A DNA stretch of 64,000 nt from an uncultured Parabacteroides sp. (GTDB lineage: Bacteria > Bacteroidota > Bacteroidia > Bacteroidales > Tannerellaceae): assembly GCF_902493135.1 (NCBI RefSeq), contig NZ_CABUOD010000004.1, positions 1 to 64,000 on the forward strand, in the 5' to 3' direction. The notes under the pieces were generated by a model that was not told the origin of the DNA, ran no database searches, and saw nothing but the letters and a program-made list of their open reading frames with translations. Positions 33,162 through 41,785 of the stretch are shown here, piece by piece (position 1 is the first letter of the stretch; each line of letters begins with the position of its first letter). Position numbers and translations under genes: made by a program.

Positions 33162-34454
33162 TTAATAATCTTCAATCCGAAAGGTGACATCACCGATCGT
33201 TATGATATCTCCGGGGTGAAGTTCGCTTCCTTCCGACGTTACCGGAGTAGAGTTTATATAGGTTCCATTCACCGACTCTTTCCAATAGCCCGTTCGTCCC
33301 TTTTCGGCGATCCATTGCCCGTCACGGATAAACCAGCGTCCTGTATTGCCGTCCGTTTCGATCGTACAATGCCGGCGCGAAATGTAAGGACTTTCGTTCT
33401 CCGGGATGCATACGACATTCGACTCCTCCCTTCCTATCGTGACCAGCCTTTTCCGATTCCTGAACAAACGGCTCAAATCGTAGACCTTACCATGTTCCGA
33501 TCCTTGCATGACGCGCATGGACAATCCTTTCTTCCCGGCTCCCGGTTTCCGTTCGACCGGCAGCGGGATATGTGACACGAATTGTCCCCGAGGCAACCGC
33601 TCAAGCACGGCGGCAGCCGATTGCAAACGTTGTTTGAAATCCGGGACCAGGCAACCTTCGATCACCCTCTGCCAGACCACGCCATTTTCGATCTGTTCCA
33701 GTAACCGCTTGTCCCAGTTGCCGTTTTTCCCGTTCCGCTGATAGACGACCAAATCGTTATGATCGTTCAGTTCGCCGAAAGGCAGTTTACCGGTCAGCAA
33801 TTGGTACATCATCACGCCGAAAGAAAAAACATCGGTTGTCGGGAGCACCGTTGCGTCTCCCCGCAAGCGGTTGACCTGCTCCGGAGGCATATAAGCATAG
33901 GTGCCGAAAATTTGTTGGGGACGCCCCAATATATTCCGTTCCGTCATTCGCTTGTTCCGGTCGCCACTGATCCCGAAATCGGTTAAGACGGCTGTTCCAT
34001 CCTCTTTGATCAATACGTTTTCCGGCTTCAGGTCCCGATGCACCTTCCCGCTTTTGTGCAAATCGTTTAACCCGCAAAGGATCTCCCGCCCGATCTTGAC
34101 CAGGTCGACGGGGGAACGGTCCATGTACTGGGTAAGATTCCCTTTCGGGCAATAGTCCATGACGATAAAAGGATTGCCGCACTCCAGCCCATGAGCCACG
34201 GAATGAACCAGGAACCGGCTTTTTATCAATCCGGTTTCAAATTCCATGACAAAGCGATCCATCAAAGGTTTACGAAGTTCGGGGACTATTTCCCATAGTT
34301 TCAGCAGCTTCAAAGCATACACCTGCGAACCGGGTCCCGTCACCTTGAACACTTTCCCGAAAGAACCTTCCCCCAGAACAAGGTCCACCCGATAGATCCC
34401 GCCGATATATTGGCCAACCGTAAAATCACATCTGTTAACGACAACTCCGGACAT
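33162..34454 (-). CDS. Ser/Thr protein kinase fused to FHA domain
   Basis: The 430-residue protein has an N-terminal kinase domain with all canonical motifs: LGEGSFGKVFKV, YALKLLKLWE, HRDLKPEN near residue 140 (an RD kinase), DFGIS and MPPEQVN. A C-terminal FHA domain follows at about 325-428 (TIGREESNVVCI, ISRRHCTIETDGN, VNGTYINSTPV, GDIITIGDVTFRI). FHA may bind the kinase's own phosphothreonines or those of partner proteins. There is no membrane helix. It lies 16 bp after the zinc-ribbon gene and 32 bp before the FHA/trypsin-like gene. Confidence 0.95.
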   Translation of the reverse strand: MSGVVVNRCDFTVGQYIGGIYRVDLVLGEGSFGKVFKVTGPGSQVYALKLLKLWEIVPELRKPLMDRFVMEFETGLIKSRFLVHSVAHGLECGNPFIVMDYCPKGNLTQYMDRSPVDLVKIGREILCGLNDLHKSGKVHRDLKPENVLIKEDGTAVLTDFGISGDRNKRMTERNILGRPQQIFGTYAYMPPEQVNRLRGDATVLPTTDVFSFGVMMYQLLTGKLPFGELNDHNDLVVYQRNGKNGNWDKRLLEQIENGVVWQRVIEGCLVPDFKQRLQSAAAVLERLPRGQFVSHIPLPVERKPGAGKKGLSMRVMQGSEHGKVYDLSRLFRNRKRLVTIGREESNVVCIPENESPYISRRHCTIETDGNTGRWFIRDGQWIAEKGRTGYWKESVNGTYINSTPVTSEGSELHPGDIITIGDVTFRIEDY

Positions 34455-34470
34455 GGCTATTCATTTGAGG

Positions 34471-35196
34471 TTATTCGTCAAACTCAAATCTCCTATTGCC
34501 CAACACGATAATATCTCCGGGCTTCAGCTCTATTTTTTCGGTTGTATATACGAATGTTGTTTTTTGTTCGCTCCTGTCCTGAAGGTACCACTTCTTATTC
34601 TCATAGGTCAGGATTGCCTGTTCTTTGGAAGTTATCGTCATATTGCCTTCATCCGTATTTTCACGGTTAAGGATGATTTCTTCACCGGAGAATACAAGCG
34701 GAGAGGAAACAACTTCCTCATTCGCGTTAGGTATCATGGAAAGACGGCATGTGCACGCCGGGGCCTGCATTTCCCACGGCGTGATCGTTTTCCTCCCGTA
34801 ACCGGAGCGGGGTGGCCTTACCGGTTCTTTCTTCTGTAGCTCATACCCGCAATGCGAACAATAGAATGCATCTTTTCGATTTTCATGATTACACTTGGGA
34901 CAAATCAAAGGATCGGATGCTGCTCCTGCCGGAGACCGGCGGGAATAACTACAATTCGGGCATTCCGACATATCCGGCAAAAGAGGATAACCGCATTGCG
35001 GACAATTTTCGCTTTCCCCTTGCTCGCAGACTGTAGGCCTACCGACATTTACCCCTATATTTTCATTCACTGTACGCCGAGCATAAACATCCGTTACAGC
35101 ATGTTCACGCATGGCATAATTTGATAACGGAGAATTACACTTCTCACAATTTGACCTGTCGCCGGAATTCTCCCAACCGCAATTAGTACACCTCAT
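34471..35196 (-). CDS. Zinc-ribbon protein with degenerate FHA-like C-terminus
   Basis: Chosen start ATG 35196 gives 241 residues beginning MRCTNCGWENSGDRSNCEKC, a zinc ribbon. Two further zinc ribbons follow (CPQCGYPLLPDMSECPNC and CPKCNHENRKDAFYCSHCG). The last 80 residues show an FHA-like pattern (LTYENKKWYLQDRSEQKTTF, LKPGDIIVLGNRRFEF) that lacks a clear SRRH motif. It may be an adaptor tethering the kinase and FHA proteins to a target; the ribbon repeats suggest protein or nucleic-acid binding. It is the first gene of the signalling group. Confidence 0.8.
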   Translation of the reverse strand: MRCTNCGWENSGDRSNCEKCNSPLSNYAMREHAVTDVYARRTVNENIGVNVGRPTVCEQGESENCPQCGYPLLPDMSECPNCSYSRRSPAGAASDPLICPKCNHENRKDAFYCSHCGYELQKKEPVRPPRSGYGRKTITPWEMQAPACTCRLSMIPNANEEVVSSPLVFSGEEIILNRENTDEGNMTITSKEQAILTYENKKWYLQDRSEQKTTFVYTTEKIELKPGDIIVLGNRRFEFDE

Positions 35197-35331
35197 AATT
35201 CGCCTTTTTTGTATATACAAAAAAACAAATTCAAGGCATTACGCAAAAACAGCAACAACCACGAACAGGACTATCCGGTCATTCCGCAAGCCTATCAGGT
35301 CAAAACAAACTACTATCCCGCCAAAACAAAG

Positions 35332-36654
35332 TCAGATTTTCTTGTTCTGCCAAGACGCTTTCCTCAAATAGATAACACTTGCGACCAATAAACCGGTGTA
35401 ATACACCACCTCGGTCATGAAACAGATCGCAACCGGCATGTGCAGGCGCATACCGACCACATATATAAATAAGGTATAGAAAACGAGGGTGACCAACTCC
35501 ATCACAAAAGCCGAACGGGTATTTCCCGTGCCCGTCACCCCGTTGAACACGATATTGGCAACCGCTCCGATCAGCAGGGCGCCCGAAATCACATAAAGGG
35601 AAGGGATCGAGGCTTGTATCAAAGTCACGTCATTGGTATAAACCGACAATATCGCAGAAGGAATCAGACAAGTGACAGACACAAAAACAGCCATGATCCC
35701 CAACGATATCCACGTGATATGACGGATGATCGGAATGACCTGGTCCTTATGCCCCGCCCCGATGCTGTTGCTGACAAACGTGTTCGTTGCCGTCGATAAA
35801 GAGTTGACGGGAATCAATAGAACGATGTAAACGCTCCGGACGATATTCGCAACCGCCAGTTCCCGCTGCCCTAAATGCTCCACGGCGACAAACAACATAA
35901 AGTAAGTGCTGAGCGAAATAAAATATTGCAACATCGTAAATATAGAGATGCCCAACACGCGCCTCAACAGTTTGACGTCGAACGACCGGAACTGGTTCAG
36001 CGCGTACTTCTTGATATCTACCGTCATCCGGGTATAAAGCATATAAAACACGATAGACACCGCCTCCGCCATCACCGAAGCGATAGCCGCCCCTTTTATT
36101 CCCAATTCCGGGAAACCGCAATTGCCGAAGATCAGCAGGTAGTCCAGCAACACATTCGTCAATGCCATCACAATCGCATTCAGCGTCAGCACCTTCGTCC
36201 GCGTAATGCCGATAAACAGAGCACGGAACATCACATTCACGAAAGAGAAAAAGAATCCGAACACACGCCAGTCCAAGAACTCCTCCGTGGCGTTCAGAAT
36301 CGTATCGGAAGAAATCAGCACCCGCATAATGTCTCCGGCAAACAAGCGGGAGAAAGTGAACATGACGGCAGCCAGCATAAGCAGGAAGAAGACGCCCTGT
36401 ATCATCACCGGCCCGACCTCCTTATAATTCCGCTCCCCGTTACGGCGGGCCATGATGATCTGCGATCCGGTGCTAAAACCGAAAGCGATCGTAAAGGCAC
36501 AGATGTAATACAAGCCGCCCATTGCCGAAGCTCCCAGCTCAACCTCGCCGACCCGGCCCAAAAACGCGGTGTCCGTCACATTAATGACATTCTGTGCCAG
36601 AAGGCTCAGAAAAATAGGATAACTGACATTCCAAATTTGCTTGTTTGTGTACAT
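35332..36654 (-). CDS. MATE family efflux transporter
   Basis: The 440-residue inner-membrane protein has twelve hydrophobic segments and MATE hallmarks such as LGRVGEVELGASAMGG and the cation-coupled extrusion family's repeated halves. It should export drugs or metabolites in exchange for Na+ or H+. Substrate cannot be predicted. It stands alone in orientation: a terminator lies upstream behind panD, and the adjacent signalling operon is in the same direction after 111 bp. Confidence 0.92.
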   Translation of the reverse strand: MYTNKQIWNVSYPIFLSLLAQNVINVTDTAFLGRVGEVELGASAMGGLYYICAFTIAFGFSTGSQIIMARRNGERNYKEVGPVMIQGVFFLLMLAAVMFTFSRLFAGDIMRVLISSDTILNATEEFLDWRVFGFFFSFVNVMFRALFIGITRTKVLTLNAIVMALTNVLLDYLLIFGNCGFPELGIKGAAIASVMAEAVSIVFYMLYTRMTVDIKKYALNQFRSFDVKLLRRVLGISIFTMLQYFISLSTYFMLFVAVEHLGQRELAVANIVRSVYIVLLIPVNSLSTATNTFVSNSIGAGHKDQVIPIIRHITWISLGIMAVFVSVTCLIPSAILSVYTNDVTLIQASIPSLYVISGALLIGAVANIVFNGVTGTGNTRSAFVMELVTLVFYTLFIYVVGMRLHMPVAICFMTEVVYYTGLLVASVIYLRKASWQNKKI

Positions 36655-36687
36655 ATACTATTATTTACGAAGGAAATCCATACTCAT

Positions 36688-36714
36688 AAAAAAAGCCCGC
36701 CACATCAGGCGAGC
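36688..36714 (-). terminator. Terminator after panD
   Basis: On the minus strand GCTCGCC (36708-36714) pairs with GGCGGGC (36695-36701) around TGATGT and is followed by seven T residues. Confidence 0.85.
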
Positions 36715-36757
36715 TTCTTCTTTATATGCTATTGCATTTATTTCAGCTACCGATGCT

Positions 36758-37108
36758 TCATATCAGTTTATTGGTTGCCGTATCAGGAAACACGACCGAC
36801 GGCTTAAATGTTTTCGCTTCCTCAAAATCCATCAAGGCATACGACATAATAATGATGATATCGCCAGGTTGCGCCTTGCGGGCAGCCGCCCCGTTCAGGC
36901 AAACCACTCCCGATCCACGTTCGCCTTTAATGATATACGTCTCAAAACGTTCGCCGTTATTATTATTCACAATAGCGACCTTTTCGTTGGCAATCAGATT
37001 GGCGGCGTCCAGCAAATCCTCGTCGACAGTGATGCTCCCGATATAATTCAGGTTGGCCTCCGTTACCGTCACCCGGTGAATCTTTGATTTAACTACTTCT
37101 ATTAGCAT
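36758..37108 (-). CDS. panD: Aspartate 1-decarboxylase
   Basis: PanD makes beta-alanine from aspartate for pantothenate and CoA synthesis. The 116-residue proenzyme has the self-cleavage site Gly24-Ser25 in YIGSITVD, which generates the pyruvoyl cofactor, and the family motifs ERFETYIIKGERGSG and NGAAARKAQPGD. It follows panC on the same strand, separated by 112 bp that hold a 22-bp repeat pair, and ends at a strong terminator. Cytoplasmic. Confidence 0.97.
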   Translation of the reverse strand: MLIEVVKSKIHRVTVTEANLNYIGSITVDEDLLDAANLIANEKVAIVNNNNGERFETYIIKGERGSGVVCLNGAAARKAQPGDIIIIMSYALMDFEEAKTFKPSVVFPDTATNKLI

Positions 37109-37161
37109 ACGATATGAATTAGATATTTAAATTTCTTTTGTTTCAATATAATGAAACCATA

Positions 37162-37205
37162 GTTTCATGCCTATGGAAATTATGTTTCATGCCTATGGAA
37201 CAAAA
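37162..37205. repeat. 22-bp repeat pair upstream of panD
   Basis: GTTTCATGCCTATGGAAATT (unit at 37162) and GTTTCATGCCTATGGAACAA (unit at 37184) repeat at exactly 22 bp. The same unit, with small differences, lies upstream of iorA at 8372. Both sit upstream of minus-strand genes. Confidence 0.75.
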
Positions 37206-37220
37206 CAAATCATCTATCCT

Positions 37221-38063
37221 TTACTTATACTTGATATTATCTATCAGACGAACCTCCCCGCAATAGACGGTAATACATCCAACCGGATAAGTCGTATCGG
37301 ACCAGTTCTTGATGGATTCCATCGTATTTCCATCCACGATCTCATAGTATTCCACACGCATGACAGGATCGGCGTTTATCGTATTGATTACATAGTCAAT
37401 CACCTCCTGCACACTTTTTCCGGGCGCAAAGTTAGTACTTTCTTTTAACGTACGAGCTATTAACGGAGCTTTTTGACGTTGCTCGGGCGTCAGACGCACA
37501 TTACGGCTGCTCAATGCCAGACCGTCCGCCTCGCGCAAAATCGGGCAGGCATTGATCTTCACCGGTATGTTTAGCTGTTCAACCATAGCCCGGATCACAG
37601 CTATCTGCTGGAAATCTTTTTCACCGAAATAGGCGTTATCCGGTTCGACCACATAAAAAAGCTTACTCACGATCTGAGCGACCCCGTTGAAATGTCCGGG
37701 ACGGCGTGCCCCCTCCATTACCGCCGAAACAGTGCCGAAATCGAATGTGCGGGTATCAGGCTCCGGATACATTTCTTCTGCCGACGGAGCGAATACATAA
37801 TCACAACCGGCCGGCTCCAACAAAGCGCAATCTTTATCCAACGTACGAGGATACGTTTCAAGGTCGTGCTTGTCGTTAAACTGGGTCGGGTTGACAAAAA
37901 CACTGACTACACACACGTCGTTTTCTTCCACACAACGCTTAACCAGGCTCAAGTGCCCATTGTGCAATGCGCCCATCGTGGGAACAAAGCCAATCTGTTT
38001 GTTATTACGCTTTTCTTCAGCGAGATAACTCTTCAATTCCTTAATACTGTTTACTATTTTCAT
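37221..38063 (-). CDS. panC: Pantothenate synthetase
   Basis: PanC joins pantoate and beta-alanine using ATP. The 280-residue protein has the nucleotide-binding HxGH at residues 34-37 (HNGH), preceded by FVPTMGAL, the VFVNPTQFND pantoate site, and the GEKDFQQIAVIRAM and ALSSRN motifs. Divergent from the GT5-like gene with a 99-bp gap. It is upstream of panD, giving a split pantothenate operon. Confidence 0.98.
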   Translation of the reverse strand: MKIVNSIKELKSYLAEEKRNNKQIGFVPTMGALHNGHLSLVKRCVEENDVCVVSVFVNPTQFNDKHDLETYPRTLDKDCALLEPAGCDYVFAPSAEEMYPEPDTRTFDFGTVSAVMEGARRPGHFNGVAQIVSKLFYVVEPDNAYFGEKDFQQIAVIRAMVEQLNIPVKINACPILREADGLALSSRNVRLTPEQRQKAPLIARTLKESTNFAPGKSVQEVIDYVINTINADPVMRVEYYEIVDGNTMESIKNWSDTTYPVGCITVYCGEVRLIDNIKYK

Positions 38064-38126
38064 CCTTTAGATGCTTATTGACGGTGCAAAGCAAATAAAT
38101 AATTGCGGTAAATGAAAGAAATTTTG

Positions 38127-38134
38127 TATCTTTG
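38127..38134 (+). promoter_or_regulatory. GT5-like gene promoter -7 element
   Basis: TATCTTTG lies 28 bp upstream of the ATG at 38163, which excludes translation from the upstream ATG at 38112. Confidence 0.6.
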
Positions 38135-38162
38135 TAGCGTCTTTATAAAACTAGTTTACAGA

Positions 38163-38981
38163 ATGGATGCAAAAAAAATCTTGTTTATAGCTCAAGAAAT
38201 AACACCCTACCTTCCCGAATCAGAGATTGCAACGATATGCAGAAACCTGCCGCAAGGCATACAGGAGCGCGGTCGTGAAATTAGGACTTTCATGCCCAAG
38301 TTCGGTAGCATTAACGAGCGCCGTAATCAATTGCACGAAGTAATCCGGCTTTCGGGTATGAATCTCATCATTGATGATACCGATCACCCGCTGATCATTA
38401 AGGTAGCATCCATTCAGGCAGCCCGCATGCAGGTGTACTTCATTGACAATGAAGATTTCTTCCAAAGAAAGCATACTATTAGCGATGATGATGGAAACGA
38501 ATACGAGGATAACGACGACCGTTCGATCTTCTACGTTCGTGGTGTATTGGAAACAGTGAAAAAGCTCCGTTGGATACCGGACGTCATTCACTGTCATGGA
38601 TGGATGTCAGCGCTGACCGCCCTGTACATCAAACGTATGTATGCCGACGATCCTTGCCTCAAAGATGCAAAGATCGTTTACTCTATTTATGACGATGACT
38701 TCAAAACACCGTTCAGGAAAGAATTTGCAAGTAAGTTAAAGATGGACGGAGCCAAGGACAGCGACTTGAAAGGTCTCAAAGCCGATACAAGTTTCACCGG
38801 ACTGACCAAACTCGCCATCGATTTCGCAGACGGTGTGATACAGGGCAGCGAAACGATCAATCAGGATGTGCTGGATTATATTGCCACTAAAAAGCACACT
38901 CCGTTCCTGCCTTACCAGTCGCCGGACGTTTATATGGATAAATTCAACGAATTCTACGATGTCGTATTAGGCACAAAATAA
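38163..38981 (+). CDS. Glycogen/starch synthase N-domain-like protein (GT5-like)
   Basis: The 272-residue protein matches only the N-terminal domain of GT5 glycogen/starch synthases (MPKFGSINERRNQL, IHCHGWMSALTALYIKRMY). Full synthases have about 480 residues and a second Rossmann domain. The ADP-glucose-binding KxGG motif, normally near residue 15, is replaced by PESEIAT after EITPYL. The start at 38163 is set by the promoter. Such short forms occur in Bacteroidales glycogen regions, but catalysis is doubtful; a regulatory or partner role is possible. Confidence 0.75.
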   Translation: MDAKKILFIAQEITPYLPESEIATICRNLPQGIQERGREIRTFMPKFGSINERRNQLHEVIRLSGMNLIIDDTDHPLIIKVASIQAARMQVYFIDNEDFFQRKHTISDDDGNEYEDNDDRSIFYVRGVLETVKKLRWIPDVIHCHGWMSALTALYIKRMYADDPCLKDAKIVYSIYDDDFKTPFRKEFASKLKMDGAKDSDLKGLKADTSFTGLTKLAIDFADGVIQGSETINQDVLDYIATKKHTPFLPYQSPDVYMDKFNEFYDVVLGTK

Positions 38982-38991
38982 ATTTAGAGAA

Positions 38992-40377
38992 ATGAAAATC
39001 AAGCTTTTTATACTTGGCCTGAGTCTCGGAATCTCGATTCTGAGCGGGTGTAATGATGATTTGACGCAGGTAGGAACAGGTATTCAACCGGAGAATGACA
39101 GGCCGTTGGTATATGCGGACACATTCTACATGAAAGCAAAAACAGTACAGACGGATTCCGTCTATGCCCGGACAATTTACGGTTCATTAGGGGAAATATA
39201 CGATCCTCTATATGGAAACCTGAAGTCAGATTTTATGTGCCAGTTCTACTGCCCGGATAATTACCGGTTCAGAAATACGCCCTACAACGGCGTAATAGAT
39301 TCGGTCGAATTTAAAATATATTACAGCCGAAGCTGGACAGGTGATTCGTTAACTCCGATGCGTGTACAACTATACGAAATAACGACTCCGCTAACGAGGG
39401 ATTTTTATACGAACATCGATCCGGAACAATACTGCAATATGCAGAAATCATTAGGTATGCAGACGTATACGGCACGTAATTTAAGTGTTTCGGATTCTCT
39501 CTGGAATGCGACAACAACAAGCAATGGCCGAACTGTATATTCATACGATCCTAATATCACAATTCGTATGCCTAAAGAATTAGGGCAACGTTTCTATGAC
39601 GCGACAATCGAAACTCCGGAAGTTTTTAACGACCAGAATACGTTCAATCAGTTCTTTCCCGGAATTTATGTCACAAATACATACGGTACAGGAAACATCC
39701 TGAATATCGAAGGCACCCGAATGAACATTTACTATAAGTACACGGTAAAAGGCTCCGCCGATCAGGATTCAATCGTACAGACTCTGGAGACTTTCAGTGC
39801 GACATCCGAAGTCATCCAGTTGAACAGATTCAAGAATACAGACATCAGCCATCTGCTGGAACCCAATGACAGCATCGCTTATCTGAAAAGTCCGGCAGGC
39901 GTATACACTCAGTTGACAATTCCGGCACAAGACATTGCCCCGATCATCAAAGGACGTATTGTCAGCAACATGGATCTTTCTTTAAAAGCCCTTCCGCAAG
40001 AAGACTGGAAATTTGCATTCGAAGCTCCGGACAACGTTCTGATACTTCCGAAAGATTCAATGGATACGTTCTTTAAAAACAATAGTGTGGAAAACAACAT
40101 CACTTCCTTCCGAGGAGAATATGTGGCTTCTACCCGAACCTACTCGTTCGGAAACATAGCCAAGCTGCTTAAAACCCACATAGAGAACTCTCCGGATGAA
40201 GATCTGGTTATCAACGTCATTCCCGTACAACGCAGAATAGGAACGACAACCAACTATTACGGACAGACAAGCGATTATACGGTCGCCATCGAGAACTATT
40301 TGAAACCTTCCGGCGTGAAATTGCGCATCGACAAAGACGCGATGGAAATGCGTATCGTAACAATCGAATATAAATAA
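38992..40377 (+). CDS. DUF4270 surface lipoprotein
   Basis: The 461-residue protein has a lipoprotein signal with Cys20 (SILSGCND), followed by acidic residues typical of surface export. It matches the DUF4270 family by RPLVYADTFYMKAKTVQTDS and the repeated Y/T-rich strands. The family's function is not established. It starts 10 bp after the GT5-like gene and should be cotranscribed with it. A bidirectional terminator follows. Confidence 0.85.
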   Translation: MKIKLFILGLSLGISILSGCNDDLTQVGTGIQPENDRPLVYADTFYMKAKTVQTDSVYARTIYGSLGEIYDPLYGNLKSDFMCQFYCPDNYRFRNTPYNGVIDSVEFKIYYSRSWTGDSLTPMRVQLYEITTPLTRDFYTNIDPEQYCNMQKSLGMQTYTARNLSVSDSLWNATTTSNGRTVYSYDPNITIRMPKELGQRFYDATIETPEVFNDQNTFNQFFPGIYVTNTYGTGNILNIEGTRMNIYYKYTVKGSADQDSIVQTLETFSATSEVIQLNRFKNTDISHLLEPNDSIAYLKSPAGVYTQLTIPAQDIAPIIKGRIVSNMDLSLKALPQEDWKFAFEAPDNVLILPKDSMDTFFKNNSVENNITSFRGEYVASTRTYSFGNIAKLLKTHIENSPDEDLVINVIPVQRRIGTTTNYYGQTSDYTVAIENYLKPSGVKLRIDKDAMEMRIVTIEYK

Positions 40378-40407
40378 ACAGACTGATTATTATATTCTCT
40401 GATACAA

Positions 40408-40442
40408 AAAACCGGGACTTCCTTTTGGGGAGCCCCGGTTTT
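40408..40442. terminator. Bidirectional terminator between DUF4270 and GH57 genes
   Basis: AAAACCGGG (40408-40416) pairs with CCCGGTTTT (40434-40442). It has A-tracts and T-tracts on both sides and sits between convergent genes. Confidence 0.85.
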
Positions 40443-40461
40443 CATTTATCACTTTACCTCT

Positions 40462-41769
40462 CTATTCGGCAGCCGCTTTCTTCGCTGCTTTTTTCTTATA
40501 CTTGTCAAGTTCTTTCTGTAACTGTTCAATCTCTTCCCCCTGGTTCTTAATCGTCGTAAGAAGAGAATTCAATTCTTCGTTCTCTATCTCGACAGGATAC
40601 AAGGCATCTACACGGCTGATAAAATCACCTAATATATTCATATAATTGGTAAATGCATCATACGGAGAATCATAAATGCCACGATTGAGCCAGATCCCGG
40701 TTTTCTTGGTCGTCATAAAACGGAAGTTATTGCTTGCCTGCAAATAATCCCAGTCCTGCTTGATACGGCGATCATCACACAAATGAACGCGGCCGGCCAC
40801 ACTATACAATTTATTAAACGCTTCGCGCTGCATCACGTTACCCAGCCAACAACTTGTATCTCTTTCCTCATCTACCCATGACATCGGATAAGGGACATCG
40901 ACCTGATCGACCGACTTGAACTTTGTCACGATTTCAGACGGAGTCGAGAATGATATACCTTTTTCTTTCGCACAAGCCGGCAAAGCCTTGATAAATTGCA
41001 GGATATTCGAAGACAACGGTTGCGCAATGCCCAAAGCGGAAAGCTCCATAAAAATATTGATAACCTGTTCTTCTTCCGGCAAGCCCGCAATCCAACCGAT
41101 ATATTTATCAGCAAATAACGGATACTCACTCCAATCCGAATTTGAGAAACGCAGGCTAATGTCGTCCGACAATTTGAAATCACGGAGCAAAATCTTCAAA
41201 TTAGGATTATAGGCACAATGATACACATAATGCGGACTCTTCCATCCCAGCACATGCTTGGCACCTTCGGTCAAAATCCCTTTAAATCCCATACTTGCAA
41301 CAACCGATCCGATCTCATTTGAATAAATCAGACTGGAATTACGGAAAACCTTGGGAGTTTTCCCAAAAACCTGTTTGATCTTTGCACTCATCCTGGCAAC
41401 CTCTTCACGGAAACATTCTTCATTAGCCAAAGAGGAAAGCCCATGAGAATAAGGTTCGCACAAAAATTCACAACAGCCGGTGTCATTCAATTGATGCAAC
41501 AAGTCAATCACGGCAGGAGAATAGATCTCCAGCTGTTCCAAAGCCACGCCCGAAATAGAAAAAGCGACTTTAAAAGCTCCCCCATTGCTCTTTGCCATTT
41601 CAAGCAAAGCAGTCAATGCCGGAATATAAGAACGCTCCGCAATCTCCGTGATACTGCGTTCATTTTCATAATCATCATAATAGTAATGATCCGTACCGAT
41701 ATCGAAGCAACGATAGCGTTTCAAATGTATAATTTGATGTATTTCAAAATAAAGACAGATTGTTTTCAT
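40462..41769 (-). CDS. GH57 family alpha-amylase-like glycosidase
   Basis: The 435-residue protein has a GH57 (alpha/beta)7 barrel. The conserved GH57 stretches are FEIHQ at the N-terminus, CEPYSHGLSSL near residue 105 (nucleophile Glu) and FSNSDWSEYP near 213 (Asp acid). A coiled-coil tail (ELDKYKKKAAKKAAAE) ends the protein. No signal peptide: it should act on cytoplasmic glycogen or maltooligosaccharides. It is the third gene of the debranching-GT4-GH57 group (16-bp gap after the GT4 gene). Confidence 0.9.
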   Translation of the reverse strand: MKTICLYFEIHQIIHLKRYRCFDIGTDHYYYDDYENERSITEIAERSYIPALTALLEMAKSNGGAFKVAFSISGVALEQLEIYSPAVIDLLHQLNDTGCCEFLCEPYSHGLSSLANEECFREEVARMSAKIKQVFGKTPKVFRNSSLIYSNEIGSVVASMGFKGILTEGAKHVLGWKSPHYVYHCAYNPNLKILLRDFKLSDDISLRFSNSDWSEYPLFADKYIGWIAGLPEEEQVINIFMELSALGIAQPLSSNILQFIKALPACAKEKGISFSTPSEIVTKFKSVDQVDVPYPMSWVDEERDTSCWLGNVMQREAFNKLYSVAGRVHLCDDRRIKQDWDYLQASNNFRFMTTKKTGIWLNRGIYDSPYDAFTNYMNILGDFISRVDALYPVEIENEELNSLLTTIKNQGEEIEQLQKELDKYKKKAAKKAAAE

Positions 41770-41785
41770 ATCTAATTGTGTTTTA

